Part shown: positions 34,913 to 43,351 of the stretch, in pieces | How the letters are laid out: each line of letters starts with the position of its first letter | How positions within the stretch are numbered: the stretch's first letter is position 1 | Origin: Metabacillus litoralis | GTDB taxonomy: Bacteria > Bacillota > Bacilli > Bacillales > Bacillaceae | Length of the DNA stretch: 64,000 nt | Reading direction: 5' to 3' | NCBI RefSeq assembly: GCF_020524045.1 | Contig: NZ_JAIVKL010000010.1 | Span: forward strand, 110,296 to 174,295 | Translations under genes and position numbers: made by a program | The notes under the pieces: generated by a model | Told to the model about the DNA's origin: nothing | Database searches by the model: none | What the model saw: only the letters and a program-made list of their open reading frames with translations

Positions 34913-34992
34913 GTTATTCACCTCACTATAAGTATTCTAAGCTCTACGCAACATTACCACAATACATATACCATAATTGCCATAATAAAACA

Positions 34993-35055
34993 GGGATATC
35001 TCAACTGCCTCAATTGGGGTCAGACCCCAATAAAGACACATTTGTGAGATATCCC
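34993..35055. terminator. Long two-part hairpin after wrbA
   Basis: The outer stem GGGATATCTCA/TGAGATATCCC encloses the palindrome TTGGGGTCAGACCCCAA (35014-35030). It ends the wrbA transcript, though it lacks a strong T run. Confidence 0.6.
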
Positions 35056-35096
35056 TATTCTAGCTATTTAAAAGTTAAATTTTAAAGTACTTATGT

Positions 35097-35696
35097 TTAT
35101 TTTAGTTTTTCAGCAATTGATAGTGTACGTTTGGCTTGATGTATTACTGCAGCTTGAACATCTTCAACCATTTCTCCATCTTGGTTTACTGATACACTTG
35201 TTCCGTAAGGATTACCTCCTGCAGCAAACGTAACAGGATCAGTGTATCCAGGTGCTGCCACAATTGCTCCCCAGTGATACATTGTTGTATAAAGTGCTAA
35301 AAGGGTTGACTCTTGTCCACCGTGTGGATTTTGAGCGGATGTCATAGCACTTACTGTTTTATTAACAAGTTTTCCATTAAACCATAAGCCACCAGTAGTG
35401 TCTAAGAAGGCTTTCATTTGTGATGGCATATTACCAAACCTAGTTGGTACACTGAAAATAATTGCATCTGCCCATTCAAGATCATCTAAAGTGACCTCAG
35501 GAACATCCTTTGTTGCCTCATAATGGGCTTTCCATGCTGGATTAGATTCAATCGCTTCTTGAGGAGCAGTTTCTGGTACCTTTAACAATTTCACTTCAGC
35601 ACCAGCTTCTTTTCCCCCAGCCTCAGCCCACTGAGCTAGCTGATAATTAGTACCAGTTGAACTATAATAGATTACGGCTAATTTAAGATTTGTCAT
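35097..35696 (-). CDS. wrbA: NAD(P)H:quinone oxidoreductase WrbA
   Basis: A 199-residue flavodoxin-like enzyme that reduces quinones by two electrons using FMN and NAD(P)H. The FMN phosphate loop [13 protein letters not shown] is at residues 10-22, [18 protein letters not shown] near 80-97 is a WrbA hallmark, and [16 protein letters not shown] near 118-133 completes the flavin site. The ATG follows AAAGGAGATG. It is divergent from a MarR-family gene 260 bp away and sits in an electrophile-defence neighbourhood (azoreductase, nitroreductase, pirin). An inverted repeat upstream (35781-35815) may be its operator. Confidence 0.92.
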   Translation of the reverse strand: MTNLKLAVIYYSSTGTNYQLAQWAEAGGKEAGAEVKLLKVPETAPQEAIESNPAWKAHYEATKDVPEVTLDDLEWADAIIFSVPTRFGNMPSQMKAFLDTTGGLWFNGKLVNKTVSAMTSAQNPHGGQESTLLALYTTMYHWGAIVAAPGYTDPVTFAAGGNPYGTSVSVNQDGEMVEDVQAAVIHQAKRTLSIAEKLK

Positions 35697-35780
35697 GAAT
35701 TTTCATCTCCTTTTAGTTAAATTTCAACTTAAATTTCTTCATATAATTAACTATACCCATAAAAAATTGAGTTAAATCAT

Positions 35781-35815
35781 ATATCTCGTGTTAAATAGTT
35801 ATCAATCCGAGATAT
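35781..35815. promoter_or_regulatory. Inverted repeat upstream of wrbA
   Basis: ATATCTCG (35781-35788) and CGAGATAT (35808-35815) are perfect inverted 8-mers, 19 bases apart. The half-sites look like those of the B. subtilis MhqR operator, although there the halves are close together. Confidence 0.45.
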
Positions 35816-35882
35816 CATGTTGATTTTATCGCTGTTTTTTCGAAGTTTTATTGCAATTGAATCCATAATTGTTTAATGGAGC

Positions 35883-35905
35883 GAAAATGTAAAATTGACA
35901 TTTTC
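35883..35905. promoter_or_regulatory. Inverted repeat before the MarR-family gene
   Basis: GAAAATGT and ACATTTTC are separated by 7 bases and lie 50 bp upstream of the MarR-family start; a candidate autoregulatory site. Confidence 0.4.
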
Positions 35906-35954
35906 TGTCCCATTAAATATAATTCGATCAACAAAGATAAAATGGAGGATCCAA

Positions 35955-36380
35955 ATGAAGGTCTCTATTGATGATTATATAAGTATTTTCATACATAAAA
36001 CTGATTTGACTTTAACAAGTTATGTGAAAAATAAATTAGCACCTTTTAATCTTGCTCCAGAACAAAATTTAATTATGATGCTTCTTTGGGAAAAAGACGG
36101 AATAACTCAAAATGAAATTGCTGATCGTCTTTTTAAGGATAAAACCAATGTAGCTCGTATGGTCTCTAATTTAGAAAATAAGGGATTTATAAAAAGAATC
36201 ATTAGCCAAAGTGATCGTCGCTCTTTACAGTTACACTTAACTGATAAAGGAAAAGAGCTCGGAGCTACTATAACACCTATTACAGAAGATTTTAATAAAT
36301 TGGTATGCCAAGGTATCTCTAAAGAGGAAATATGTGAATTAAAAAGAATTCTAACTAAAATGCGTGATAATGTATTATAA
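35955..36380 (+). CDS. MarR-family transcriptional regulator
   Basis: A 141-residue winged-helix regulator. The recognition region is ITQNEIADRLFKDKTNVARMVSNLENKGF and the wing is IKRIISQSDRRSLQLHLTDKGKEL. There is no cysteine in the DNA-binding core, so sensing is more likely by ligand, or by Cys105 or Cys112 near the C-terminus (LVCQG, EEICE), than by an OhrR-type N-terminal Cys. The ATG at 35955 follows GGAGG; an in-frame extension from 35895 has no site. It is located between divergent wrbA and the azoreductase gene and is the best local candidate for binding the operators at 36401 and 36463. Confidence 0.88.
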   Translation: MKVSIDDYISIFIHKTDLTLTSYVKNKLAPFNLAPEQNLIMMLLWEKDGITQNEIADRLFKDKTNVARMVSNLENKGFIKRIISQSDRRSLQLHLTDKGKELGATITPITEDFNKLVCQGISKEEICELKRILTKMRDNVL

Positions 36381-36400
36381 ATTTTACATTATCAATACTT

Positions 36401-36422
36401 ATTAGTTGCTATAACAACTAAT
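36401..36422. promoter_or_regulatory. Palindromic operator candidate, site 1 (azoR promoter)
   Basis: TAGTTGCTATAACAACTA with flanking AT on both sides, a near-perfect dyad. A second copy (36463-36484) is centred 62 bp downstream and a related site lies before the pirin gene at 42901. Confidence 0.6.
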
Positions 36423-36462
36423 AGATGCTACGATAAACAATGTTCAAATTTCAACTACGCAC

Positions 36463-36484
36463 AAAGGTTGCTATAACAACCTTT
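36463..36484. promoter_or_regulatory. Palindromic operator candidate, site 2 (azoR promoter)
   Basis: AAGGTTGCTATAACAACCTT, the same GTTGCTATAACAAC core with different outer bases. It is 32 bp upstream of the azoR start codon. Confidence 0.6.
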
Positions 36485-36515
36485 TAAAACACATACTATA
36501 TGGAGGTATTTTTAA

Positions 36516-37142
36516 ATGGCAAATGTTTTATTTATAAAAGCAAACTCTAGACCAATTGAACAGGCTGTTAGTGTTCAACTTTATCAGGCATTTTTAGATA
36601 GTTACAAGGAATCTAATCCACATGATCAAATAACTGAACTAGATTTATTTAAAGAAAACTTACCTTATTTTAGCACTGATATGATTAACGGTATGTTCAA
36701 ACTAGGTAAAGGTCTTGAATTAACATCTGACGAGAAAAAAGCTACAGACATAGTGAACAAATACCTTGAGCAATTTCTTGCAGTAGATAAAGTTGTATTT
36801 GCTTTCCCATTATGGAATTTCTCTGTTCCTGCTGTTTTACACACTTACTTAGATTATCTAGGTCAAGCAGGAAAAACTTTCCGTTATACTGCTGAAGGCC
36901 CAATTGGTCTTCAAGGTGACAAAAAAGTTGCTTTGTTAAACGCAAGAGGTGGCGTTTATTCTGAAGGTCCTGCACAAGCAGCTGAGATGTCAGTAAACTA
37001 CGTGAAAACAGTTTTAAATTTCTGGGGTGTGACTGATACAACGGAAGTTATTATAGAAGGTCATAACCAATATCCTGATCGTGCAAAAGATATTATTGAA
37101 GAAGGCTTAAGAAAAGCTGCTACAGCGGCAAGCACTTTTTAA
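36516..37142 (+). CDS. azoR: FMN-dependent NADH-azoreductase
   Basis: A 208-residue flavoprotein of the AzoR family, which reduces azo dyes and, physiologically, quinones. The fold start is VLFIKANSRP, the FMN region is FAFPLWNFSVPAVLHTYLDYLGQAGKTF (residues 92-120), and LLNARGGVYSEGPA forms the second flavin loop. The ATG follows GGAGG. It sits downstream of a MarR-family gene and two copies of a palindromic operator, suggesting induction by electrophiles. In B. subtilis AzoR1 and AzoR2 are controlled by YodB and MhqR; which one this matches is unclear. A perfect terminator follows. Confidence 0.92.
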   Translation: MANVLFIKANSRPIEQAVSVQLYQAFLDSYKESNPHDQITELDLFKENLPYFSTDMINGMFKLGKGLELTSDEKKATDIVNKYLEQFLAVDKVVFAFPLWNFSVPAVLHTYLDYLGQAGKTFRYTAEGPIGLQGDKKVALLNARGGVYSEGPAQAAEMSVNYVKTVLNFWGVTDTTEVIIEGHNQYPDRAKDIIEEGLRKAATAASTF

Positions 37143-37184
37143 GTTAGGAATTATTTCATAAAGGAATTTGCATAAATAAATAAT

Positions 37185-37222
37185 AAAAACGCTGTTGATA
37201 TTAAAATCAACAGCGTTTTTAT
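37185..37222 (+). terminator. Terminator of azoR
   Basis: AAAAACGCTGTTGAT/ATCAACAGCGTTTTT, 15 perfect pairs with a 6-base loop, then T-rich. Confidence 0.92.
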
Positions 37223-37264
37223 TATTTACTTTTTTAATACCTGTTGCCTTATAACAAGGATTGC

Positions 37265-37400
37265 GATGGCTGATTTCCGCTACAGGTTGCTCGCTTTCCG
37301 CAGGGCGGGCGGTGAGCTTCCTCGGCGCACAGCGCCTGCGGGATCTCACCTGTCCTACTGCTCCCGCAGGAGTCTCGCACCTTCCGCTCCAATCAACCTT
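37265..37400. repeat. GC-rich variant related to the family B core
   Basis: GATTTCCGCTACAGGTTGC, GCTTTCCGC, TCCTCGGCGCACAGCGCCTG and CTGCTCCCGCAGGAGTCTC parallel the family B interior, but the AT-rich ends GGCTCTGTTAAA are not present. Reading frames crossing it are composition artefacts. Confidence 0.7.
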
Positions 37401-37587
37401 AAATAGTCTGTCTTTAAAACCTTTTTTAAAAAACCAAACGCTGAAATGCCAAGAAAAAATAAAACTTTTACATATTTTATGAATTCGTGCTAATATATCA
37501 TTGTGTTTTACTATTTAACACATCTAAACCCTACATACTCACTATTTTATCGTAGTTCTCACTATTTATAAAAAATAACTTTAGTTA

Positions 37588-38136
37588 CTATTTTTCCACT
37601 CTATTACTTATCCCATTTTGAAGATAAATCATTTCCTCAACCAATCTATCAATTCGGTTAATTATATCCGTATTTGTAATTTCATTATCTTTACTAAAAT
37701 CATGGTTATGGACGTAAACATTTCCTACTGGAACAACGCCTTTTAAATAATTTATTATCGGCCTCAATTGATATTCTGTTACAAGAAAATGCTTTTCAGT
37801 TCCTCCTGTTGTGACAATTCCTGTTACTTTTGACTTTAAAGCATCAATTGGGAGATGATCGAACAGATTTTTCAGCACACCTGGAATGGAGGCTTGATAT
37901 ATGGGTGTTCCAATCAAAAGAAAATCTGCTGAGAGAATGGTAGTTACAACCTTGATCGTATCATCATTATAATCATTCAATGGTTTACCATTAACAAACT
38001 CAACCTTGTAATCTTTTAGATCAATTAACTCTGTTATCATACTTGCATCCTTTACTTTTGCTGTTTGTAACACTTCATGAACAGCTTTTGATGTTTTAGA
38101 GCCTATGATTGAACCAGAAATACCAACGAGCTTCAT
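37588..38136 (-). CDS. NADPH-dependent FMN reductase family protein
   Basis: A 182-residue flavodoxin-like reductase. The phosphate loop is VGISGSIIGSKTSKAVHEV, and the substrate/FMN block GTPIYQASIPGVLKNLFDHLP near residues 77-97 is typical of SsuE/ArsH-type FMN reductases, with VTTGGTEKHFLVTEYQLRPI after it. It is encoded 12 bases downstream of a ferredoxin-NADP-reductase-like gene, so the two are probably cotranscribed and may share NADPH and flavin chemistry. The ATG follows AGGGGGG. A sulfonate role is possible but no ssu genes are near. Confidence 0.85.
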   Translation of the reverse strand: MKLVGISGSIIGSKTSKAVHEVLQTAKVKDASMITELIDLKDYKVEFVNGKPLNDYNDDTIKVVTTILSADFLLIGTPIYQASIPGVLKNLFDHLPIDALKSKVTGIVTTGGTEKHFLVTEYQLRPIINYLKGVVPVGNVYVHNHDFSKDNEITNTDIINRIDRLVEEMIYLQNGISNRVEK

Positions 38137-38148
38137 ACTTTGTCCCCC

Positions 38149-39132
38149 CTATTTAAATACACTTGTGCTATGAAGTGGTTGAACTCTTGAAGTTGGATCA
38201 ATATATTTCTTTATATTATTAATGGCTATAGGTGCTTCGCCTAATCCAACTGCAATGAGTTTTACTTTTCCATCATAAGTAGCAATATCTCCAGCAGCAT
38301 AAATCCCCTCAATATTGGTTTCCATTTTTGGATTCACAAGAATTGAATTTTTCTCCATTTCCAAGCCCCAGCTTTTAATCGGACCTATTGAAGAGATGTT
38401 TCCATAATTAACAATTACAGAATCCACTTCTACTGTTTCTTCATTATTTTCTTTATCAACAATCACAACTTTGCTAATTTTCTCATGATTTCCAATTAGC
38501 TCCTTAATAACATAGGGAACCTTTATGTTGATAGTAGATTGATATAATTGCTCGACACTGCTTTCGTGTGCTTTGAATTCTCCTCGTCGATGGCATAAAG
38601 TAACTGATTCCGCAATTTCATTTAACATCATTGACCAATCCAAAGCTGAATCTCCACCACCACAAACAAGTACTTTAGCATCCTTAAATTCTTGCAAATC
38701 TTTTACAGAATAGTGCAGATTTTTCCCTTCATAATAAGAAGCAGATTCAAGATGTAATTTTCTTGGTTCAAAAGCTCCAATTCCACCAGTGATCAAAATT
38801 GCCTTTGTATAATGTTCACCCTTATTTGTTTTTAATGTGAAAACTTCACCATGTTTTTCAAGATCTATTACTGTTTCATTCAAACAAATCTCAGGCGAAG
38901 CATAATTAGCTTGGTTGATTAAATTCTCGACAAAGTCTTTTCCTAATACTTTAGGAAAACCACCTATATCATATATATATTTGTCAGGATAAAGCTCTGC
39001 CACCTGTCCTCCTAATTGACCTAAGCTATCAATTATTTTTACTGACATCTTTCTCATTCCTGCATAAAAGGCTGAAAATAATCCTGTCGGACCGCCACCT
39101 ATGATCGTAATATCAACTATTTGCTGATTCAT
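38149..39132 (-). CDS. Ferredoxin/flavodoxin-NADP+ reductase, thioredoxin-reductase-like (YumC type)
   Basis: A 327-residue FAD enzyme of the YumC/YcgT class. The FAD site is TIIGGGPTGLFSAFYAG (residues 9-25), the NADP site is VLVCGGGDSALDWSM, and the C-terminal FAD block is GIYAAGDIATYDGKVKLIAVGLGEA. It lacks the CxxC of thioredoxin reductase and so passes electrons between NADPH and ferredoxin or flavodoxin. The start is the ATG at 39132 after AAAGGGG; the frame continues upstream into the sodA end without a site. It lies downstream of sodA and upstream of an FMN reductase, forming a redox group. Confidence 0.9.
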   Translation of the reverse strand: MNQQIVDITIIGGGPTGLFSAFYAGMRKMSVKIIDSLGQLGGQVAELYPDKYIYDIGGFPKVLGKDFVENLINQANYASPEICLNETVIDLEKHGEVFTLKTNKGEHYTKAILITGGIGAFEPRKLHLESASYYEGKNLHYSVKDLQEFKDAKVLVCGGGDSALDWSMMLNEIAESVTLCHRRGEFKAHESSVEQLYQSTINIKVPYVIKELIGNHEKISKVVIVDKENNEETVEVDSVIVNYGNISSIGPIKSWGLEMEKNSILVNPKMETNIEGIYAAGDIATYDGKVKLIAVGLGEAPIAINNIKKYIDPTSRVQPLHSTSVFK

Positions 39133-39164
39133 ATATATTACCCCTTTGTTAATCTCTACATTTA

Positions 39165-39205
39165 ACGAAGGAATAAGGTACCTAAATGGCACCTTATTCC
39201 TTCGT
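39165..39205. terminator. Strong hairpin between sodA and the ferredoxin reductase gene
   Basis: ACGAAGGAATAAGG/CCTTATTCCTTCGT with further pairing to the loop. It has only a weak T tail on the coding strand, so it may be an attenuator or an mRNA-stability element between two same-strand genes. Confidence 0.55.
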
Positions 39206-39214
39206 AGGATAGAA

Positions 39215-39832
39215 TTAGATATTTTGCTCGTATTTCTCAGATACAACATTCCAATTGATTATATTAAAAAAGCTTGAGATATATTCTGGTCTTCTATTTT
39301 GATAATTTAGGTAATAAGCATGCTCCCAAACATCTAAGCCTAAAATTGCTTGGTTTCCTTCCATAATTGGATGATCTTGATTAGCTGTGCTTGTTACCTG
39401 TAGCTTTCCATCTTCATTAATAATCAACCAAGCCCAACCAGAACCAAAACGAGTTATTGCTGCTGTAGTAAATTCTTTTTGAAAGTTTTCAAAGCTCCCA
39501 AAAGACTCATGAATAGCTTTTTCTAAGTTTGTAGCGATAGTGTTTTGACCTGAAGCTGGAGCGATTACCTCCCAAAATAAAGAGTGGTTAAGGTGACCTC
39601 CACCATTGTTTCTTACAGCTGTTCTTATTGCCTCAGGTACATCATCTAAATTTTTCACTAATTCTTCTAATGATTTTGCTTGTAATTCTTCTTTGCCTTC
39701 TAGAACAGCATTCAAATTATTCACATATGTTTGATGATGTTTACCGTAGTGAATCTCCATTGTTTGTTGATCAATATGAGGTTCTAATGCGTTAAATTCA
39801 TAGTTTAATTCTGGTAAAGTGTAGTTTGTCAT
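39215..39832 (-). CDS. sodA: Superoxide dismutase (Mn/Fe)
   Basis: A 205-residue cytoplasmic SodA. The metal ligands are visible: H28 ([13 protein letters not shown]), H83 ([13 protein letters not shown]), and Asp and His in [13 protein letters not shown]. Full length for the family. It dismutates superoxide to oxygen and peroxide. The start is the ATG at 39832 behind GGAGG; five extra in-frame residues lie upstream. It is divergent from the iron-sulfur-type regulator gene at 40055, which is the likely controller. The sequence differs from the very conserved main SodA of Bacillus (for example [20 protein letters not shown]), so it could be a second copy. Confidence 0.93.
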   Translation of the reverse strand: MTNYTLPELNYEFNALEPHIDQQTMEIHYGKHHQTYVNNLNAVLEGKEELQAKSLEELVKNLDDVPEAIRTAVRNNGGGHLNHSLFWEVIAPASGQNTIATNLEKAIHESFGSFENFQKEFTTAAITRFGSGWAWLIINEDGKLQVTSTANQDHPIMEGNQAILGLDVWEHAYYLNYQNRRPEYISSFFNIINWNVVSEKYEQNI

Positions 39833-40054
39833 TTGATATTCCTCCAAAATTTGTTTTTATACATTTTAGTATAATAAGTATAAATTTATAGTAAATCAAA
39901 TTTTTAATATGATCAATTTATTTGCTTATGAAAATATGAAGCATCCAATTCGTTTCAACATTTTATACCTTGTGGTATAATAAATTTTAACTATTTTTGA
40001 AGCTCAATTCTAAATTTCCACCTTCTCCTAACTGCATCTAAAGGAGGTTTTATA

Positions 40055-40687
40055 ATGACAATTGCACAAAAAAGTACAAAAGATAAAATACTGAATTTGA
40101 TAAAAAAAGAAGGCTCTTTAACTGTAAATGAATTAACTTCACATCTAAATATTACGCATATGGCAGTAAGAAAGCATTTGACAAGCCTCGAAAAAGATGG
40201 CTTTATTTTGTCATCTGAACTGAAGCAGCCGATGGGTAGACCACTCCAAATTTACTCTTTATCACACAAAGCAGCAGAGTATTTCCCAAAAAACTATGAG
40301 GGAATGAGTGTTGATTTTCTTAACGATATTAAAGAGTTACATGGAGAAGAAACAATTGATCTTCTATTTAAAAAAAGAGAAGCAAGACTAAGCACAGAAT
40401 ATAAGACTCGAATGCAACATAAACATCATTCAGTTGAAAAGCTTAATGAAATGGTCAACATTCAAAACGAAAAAGGCTATATGGCTGAGCTTTTGAAAAT
40501 AGATGACAACACATATGAACTAACAGAATATAATTGTCCAATTCTATCTGTAGCAAAAGAGTACAAGGTAGCATGTCGATGTGAAACAGCTATGTTTAAA
40601 GAAGTCATTGGCACAGAAAATATTAATAGAACTTGTTGCCAAACTGAGGGAGATCGTCATTGTAAGTTTTTAATAAAGATTTCCTAA
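40055..40687 (+). CDS. Helix-turn-helix regulator with a cysteine-rich C-terminus (SufR-like)
   Basis: A 210-residue regulator. An N-terminal winged helix (residues 8-70: LTVNELTSHLNITHMAVRKHLTSLEKDGF, RPLQIYSLS) is followed by a linker and a C-terminal domain with six cysteines: C161, C174, C176, C194, C195, C203. C161-x12-C174 matches the first part of the SufR [Fe-S] motif, but the following spacing differs and two cysteine pairs are added. It probably binds an iron-sulfur cluster and senses redox state. It is divergent from sodA across a 220-bp promoter region. The ATG follows AAAGGAGG. Repeat A4 follows. Confidence 0.82.
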   Translation: MTIAQKSTKDKILNLIKKEGSLTVNELTSHLNITHMAVRKHLTSLEKDGFILSSELKQPMGRPLQIYSLSHKAAEYFPKNYEGMSVDFLNDIKELHGEETIDLLFKKREARLSTEYKTRMQHKHHSVEKLNEMVNIQNEKGYMAELLKIDDNTYELTEYNCPILSVAKEYKVACRCETAMFKEVIGTENINRTCCQTEGDRHCKFLIKIS

Positions 40688-40706
40688 TAATGAAACATTC
40701 TTAGGG

Positions 40707-41059
40707 AGAGGGGCTGGGACATAAGTATTTAACCTAATGAAACCCGAAATACTAGGAGATATTTAATTTTATTAATCTCCTAGTATTTCGGCTTTTTATT
40801 TGTTGTCTTCAATTAGATTTTTTGATATTGCATACAATTTTTAAGAACTAGTGGAATGGAGCGGAAGACATTTGACTCCTGCGGGTGCAGAGGAAAGGCT
40901 GAGACCCCACAGGCGCGCAGCTTACGAGGAGGCTTAGCTTCCTCCCCGGCGACGGCGAATCTTATGTCTGCAGCGGAATGGGACAAACTTGTTTCTTTCA
41001 GCTTAACTGAATTTAGGTTTATTCGTTTTTTGTTTGATTTCTTTAATTAAGTTCCAGCC
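40707..41059. repeat. Interspersed repeat family A, copy 4 (full length)
   Basis: About 353 bp with ends GGGGCTGGGACATAA and TTAAGTTCCAGCC, the hairpin CCGAAATACTAGGAG...CTCCTAGTATTTCGG, and the full GC core. Frames running through it (for example near 40856) are not genes. Confidence 0.88.
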
Positions 41060-41069
41060 ACATTCCCTT

Positions 41070-41087
41070 TAGTTGCTATAGCAACAT
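41070..41087. promoter_or_regulatory. Orphan copy of the azoR-type palindrome
   Basis: TAGTTGCTATAGCAACA contains the perfect dyad GTTGCTATAGCAAC. It does not sit before a start codon: the gene to the right is on the minus strand and ends at 41250. It may be a relic or belong to a distal antisense promoter. Confidence 0.3.
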
Positions 41088-41249
41088 TTTATCCTATAGA
41101 TTTTACAATGATGTTTTGTATTTATTATAGCTACTCCATTCAAAAATCAACTCTAATATATAGTTATTGATATTATAACGGCTTATTATGAATGCTAATG
41201 TTGTAGCGTACTACATAATTAGAGTTAATTCATTTTTACTTATTCTCTC

Positions 41250-41825
41250 TTATTCTTCCCCTATCCATGTGGTCACTTCAGAAAATGGCTTTCTTTTTCC
41301 TTCTGGTAACGATCTTTTTGGATACCCAAAATAAAGAAAACCTAATACATCTCCTTTGTCGGATAAACCAAAAAACTCTTTCATTAATGGATCATAAGTA
41401 GGTTCGCCTGTTCGCCAGAAACCCGCTAACCCTAAACTATGTGCAGCCAACAACATATTTTGAATACTCGAGTATACTGCGCCATACTCTTCTTTGGAAA
41501 TTGCTTTTGGATTATCACTTGGCTCAACAGCAACGGTTATAATCACAGGAGCCCTAAATGGTTTTTCAGCAATCTTCTCAAGCTTTTTCTGATTTCCTTC
41601 ACTCAAAGGATCATCCAGTTTCTGTTGGGCAATATTCACAAGAACTTCGCCTAACTTCTTTCTGCCTTCACCTCTTAATACAAAAAATCGCCAAGGCTCA
41701 GTTCTGAAATGGCTAGGAGCCCAAGTCCCCGCTTCTAAAATTTGTTCAATGATTTCTTTTGGAATTGCCTCATCAGTCACAAGTCCATTACTTCTGCGTG
41801 TTTTAATCACTTCAAAAATATCCAA
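41250..41825 (-). CDS. Nitroreductase family protein
   Basis: A 191-residue FMN-dependent NAD(P)H nitroreductase. The N-terminal FEVIKTRRSNG gives the FMN-phosphate arginines; APSHFRTEPWRFFVLRG and GAVYSSIQNMLLAAHSLGLAGFWRTGE form the dimer-interface flavin pocket. Likely substrates are nitro compounds and quinones. The start is uncertain: a TTG at 41825 has TTGGGG nine bases upstream, while a GTG at 41834 overlaps that site. It follows the pirin gene by 58 bp on the same strand and is probably in its operon. Confidence 0.88.
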   Translation of the reverse strand: MDIFEVIKTRRSNGLVTDEAIPKEIIEQILEAGTWAPSHFRTEPWRFFVLRGEGRKKLGEVLVNIAQQKLDDPLSEGNQKKLEKIAEKPFRAPVIITVAVEPSDNPKAISKEEYGAVYSSIQNMLLAAHSLGLAGFWRTGEPTYDPLMKEFFGLSDKGDVLGFLYFGYPKRSLPEGKRKPFSEVTTWIGEE

Positions 41826-41882
41826 TAGAAACACCCCAACTTATTTTTAGATTTGAGTCTCATATAGATGAAATGTTTACTT

Positions 41883-42758
41883 TCAGACTGCAGGAGGACC
41901 GAACTTTCCATTATGAAAGTCACGATATGCATCCTTAATTTCATCCATAGTATTCATTACAAAAGGACCATAAGGAACGATTTCTTCTTTGATCGGAGTA
42001 CCTGAATAGATCAATACTTTCGAGCGCCTACTGTTTGCTTTAATTCTAAACTCACTCATCATATCTTTATTACCGCTCTCATCAAAACTTAAAGTAGCAA
42101 CTCCATGTTTTGTCAGGTTCACTTCATTTTCTCCAAAATCCATATCACCTGATAATACATACAAAAATGCATTATGCGTTTCTGGTAGCTTGTGTGTGTA
42201 TGTTGCTCCTTCATTTAATGAGATTTCTGATAATGTAAAAGGAACAACAGATTCCATCGGACCTTTAACTCCTGCTATATCGCCAGAAAATACTTTGACA
42301 GAGCCACCTGTAAAATCAACTGTTGGTGCATCTTCACTATAAATATTTTGGTAGCTAGTATCTGTTTTCTTTAAATGCTTTGGAAGGTTCAACCAAAGCT
42401 GTAAGGTGTGAGCAATATCATCTCCTACACCTTCCTCTCCATGTCTTGCGGCCCAACCAGCGTTCATATATTGAACATCACCAGGCTCAAGAATATCGCG
42501 TCCACCTGCATTATCTATATGTTCTAGTCTTCCATCAATAACATATGTTACTGTTTGAAAGCCTCTATGAGGATGGTCCGAAAAAGTGCCTCTTTTAAAC
42601 CAATCTTCTGCCATTAAAATAAACGGATCAAAATCAGCCCAGCGTTCAACAGGTAATACCCATCCCTTTTGAATAGATGGAAATCCCACTTCCTCATATT
42701 TTACATACCAATGATCTTTTACTGATCTTTTTATGTTTTCTTTGTGTTCGTTAGACAA
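41883..42758 (-). CDS. Pirin family protein
   Basis: A bicupin of about 291 residues. The metal-binding histidines are in FSDHPHRGFQTVTYV (HPHRG motif), and the companion His/Glu lie in LEHIDNAGGRD and AGWAARHGEE. Bacterial pirins bind iron and several have quercetinase activity; links to redox stress are common. The start is best placed at a TTG (42758), eight bases after AAGGAG; a GTG three codons earlier abuts that site. It is encoded upstream of the nitroreductase gene and behind an azoR-like operator at 42901, which suggests a shared regulon. Confidence 0.9.
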   Translation of the reverse strand: MSNEHKENIKRSVKDHWYVKYEEVGFPSIQKGWVLPVERWADFDPFILMAEDWFKRGTFSDHPHRGFQTVTYVIDGRLEHIDNAGGRDILEPGDVQYMNAGWAARHGEEGVGDDIAHTLQLWLNLPKHLKKTDTSYQNIYSEDAPTVDFTGGSVKVFSGDIAGVKGPMESVVPFTLSEISLNEGATYTHKLPETHNAFLYVLSGDMDFGENEVNLTKHGVATLSFDESGNKDMMSEFRIKANSRRSKVLIYSGTPIKEEIVPYGPFVMNTMDEIKDAYRDFHNGKFGPPAV

Positions 42759-42900
42759 ATGAATCACTCCTTAAATATATTATGAGGTAAATTGTTTTAT
42801 TAAGGTTATTTTTCCTGACCTTTTTGCCTGAAGTACCTAGATAGTCTAATGCATTTTGACCTCAGGTAGAATCCTTTAATCAAGCAACCAAAATTCAGTT

Positions 42901-42918
42901 TAGTTGTTATACCAACTA
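42901..42918. promoter_or_regulatory. Operator candidate upstream of the pirin gene
   Basis: TAGTTGTTATACCAACTA, an imperfect dyad of the same type as the two sites before azoR, about 140 bp upstream of the pirin start. Confidence 0.55.
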
Positions 42919-42919
42919 T

Positions 42920-43318
42920 TTTACACTATTCACTTTTTATACTAATTCATATAAAAAGTTTCTTCAATAATTACATCATAATGATATTTTGATTGCAAGA
43001 AATTTGGCTCTAGTATGAAAAGAGAGATATAAAAACCTTAATTCAATGTTGAACATATCAAGAGGAGATATTGATGTGGTAGAAGTATTGTTTTTAAATT
43101 AGTAGTAATCTCATTGTGGTGAGGATTACTACTAATATTTTGATTACTGAAGGTTCAGATACAGATATTTGCTATGTTACAGTGTTTATTTGCTCATTTT
43201 TCGTTATATTTGCTCCTTCAATAAATTTATTTGTTATTTTGATCAATATATTTGCTCAAACTCAAGATATATTAGTTTTTCGACAAAATATGACATTACA
43301 ACATATAAAAGATTCACC
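42920..43318. other. Gene-poor stretch between the pirin gene and arsC
   Basis: Contains the stem TTAGTAGTAATC/GATTACTACTAA (43099-43135), which resembles an operator or a terminator without a T tract. Overlapping hydrophobic, cysteine-bearing frames at 43116-43373 lack ribosome sites and run into the arsC terminator, so I do not call a gene. Confidence 0.4.
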
Positions 43319-43351
43319 ACAAAAAAGAAAGCCGAGAGAATTTCTCACGGC
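43319..43351 (-). terminator. Terminator of the ars operon
   Basis: GCCG-A-GAGAA/TTCTC-A-CGGC stem; on the minus strand it is followed by TTTCTTTTTTG. Confidence 0.85.

Noticed and set aside
37107..37482. Opposed open frames over the GC-rich stretch after azoR
   Set aside because: Both cross the family B-like core at 37265-37400 and the azoR terminator; Arg/Cys-rich composition without ribosome sites.
40856..41050. Open frame of 64 codons on the plus strand
   Set aside because: It is inside family A copy 4; the same kind of frame appears in other copies with different breaks, so it is a composition effect.
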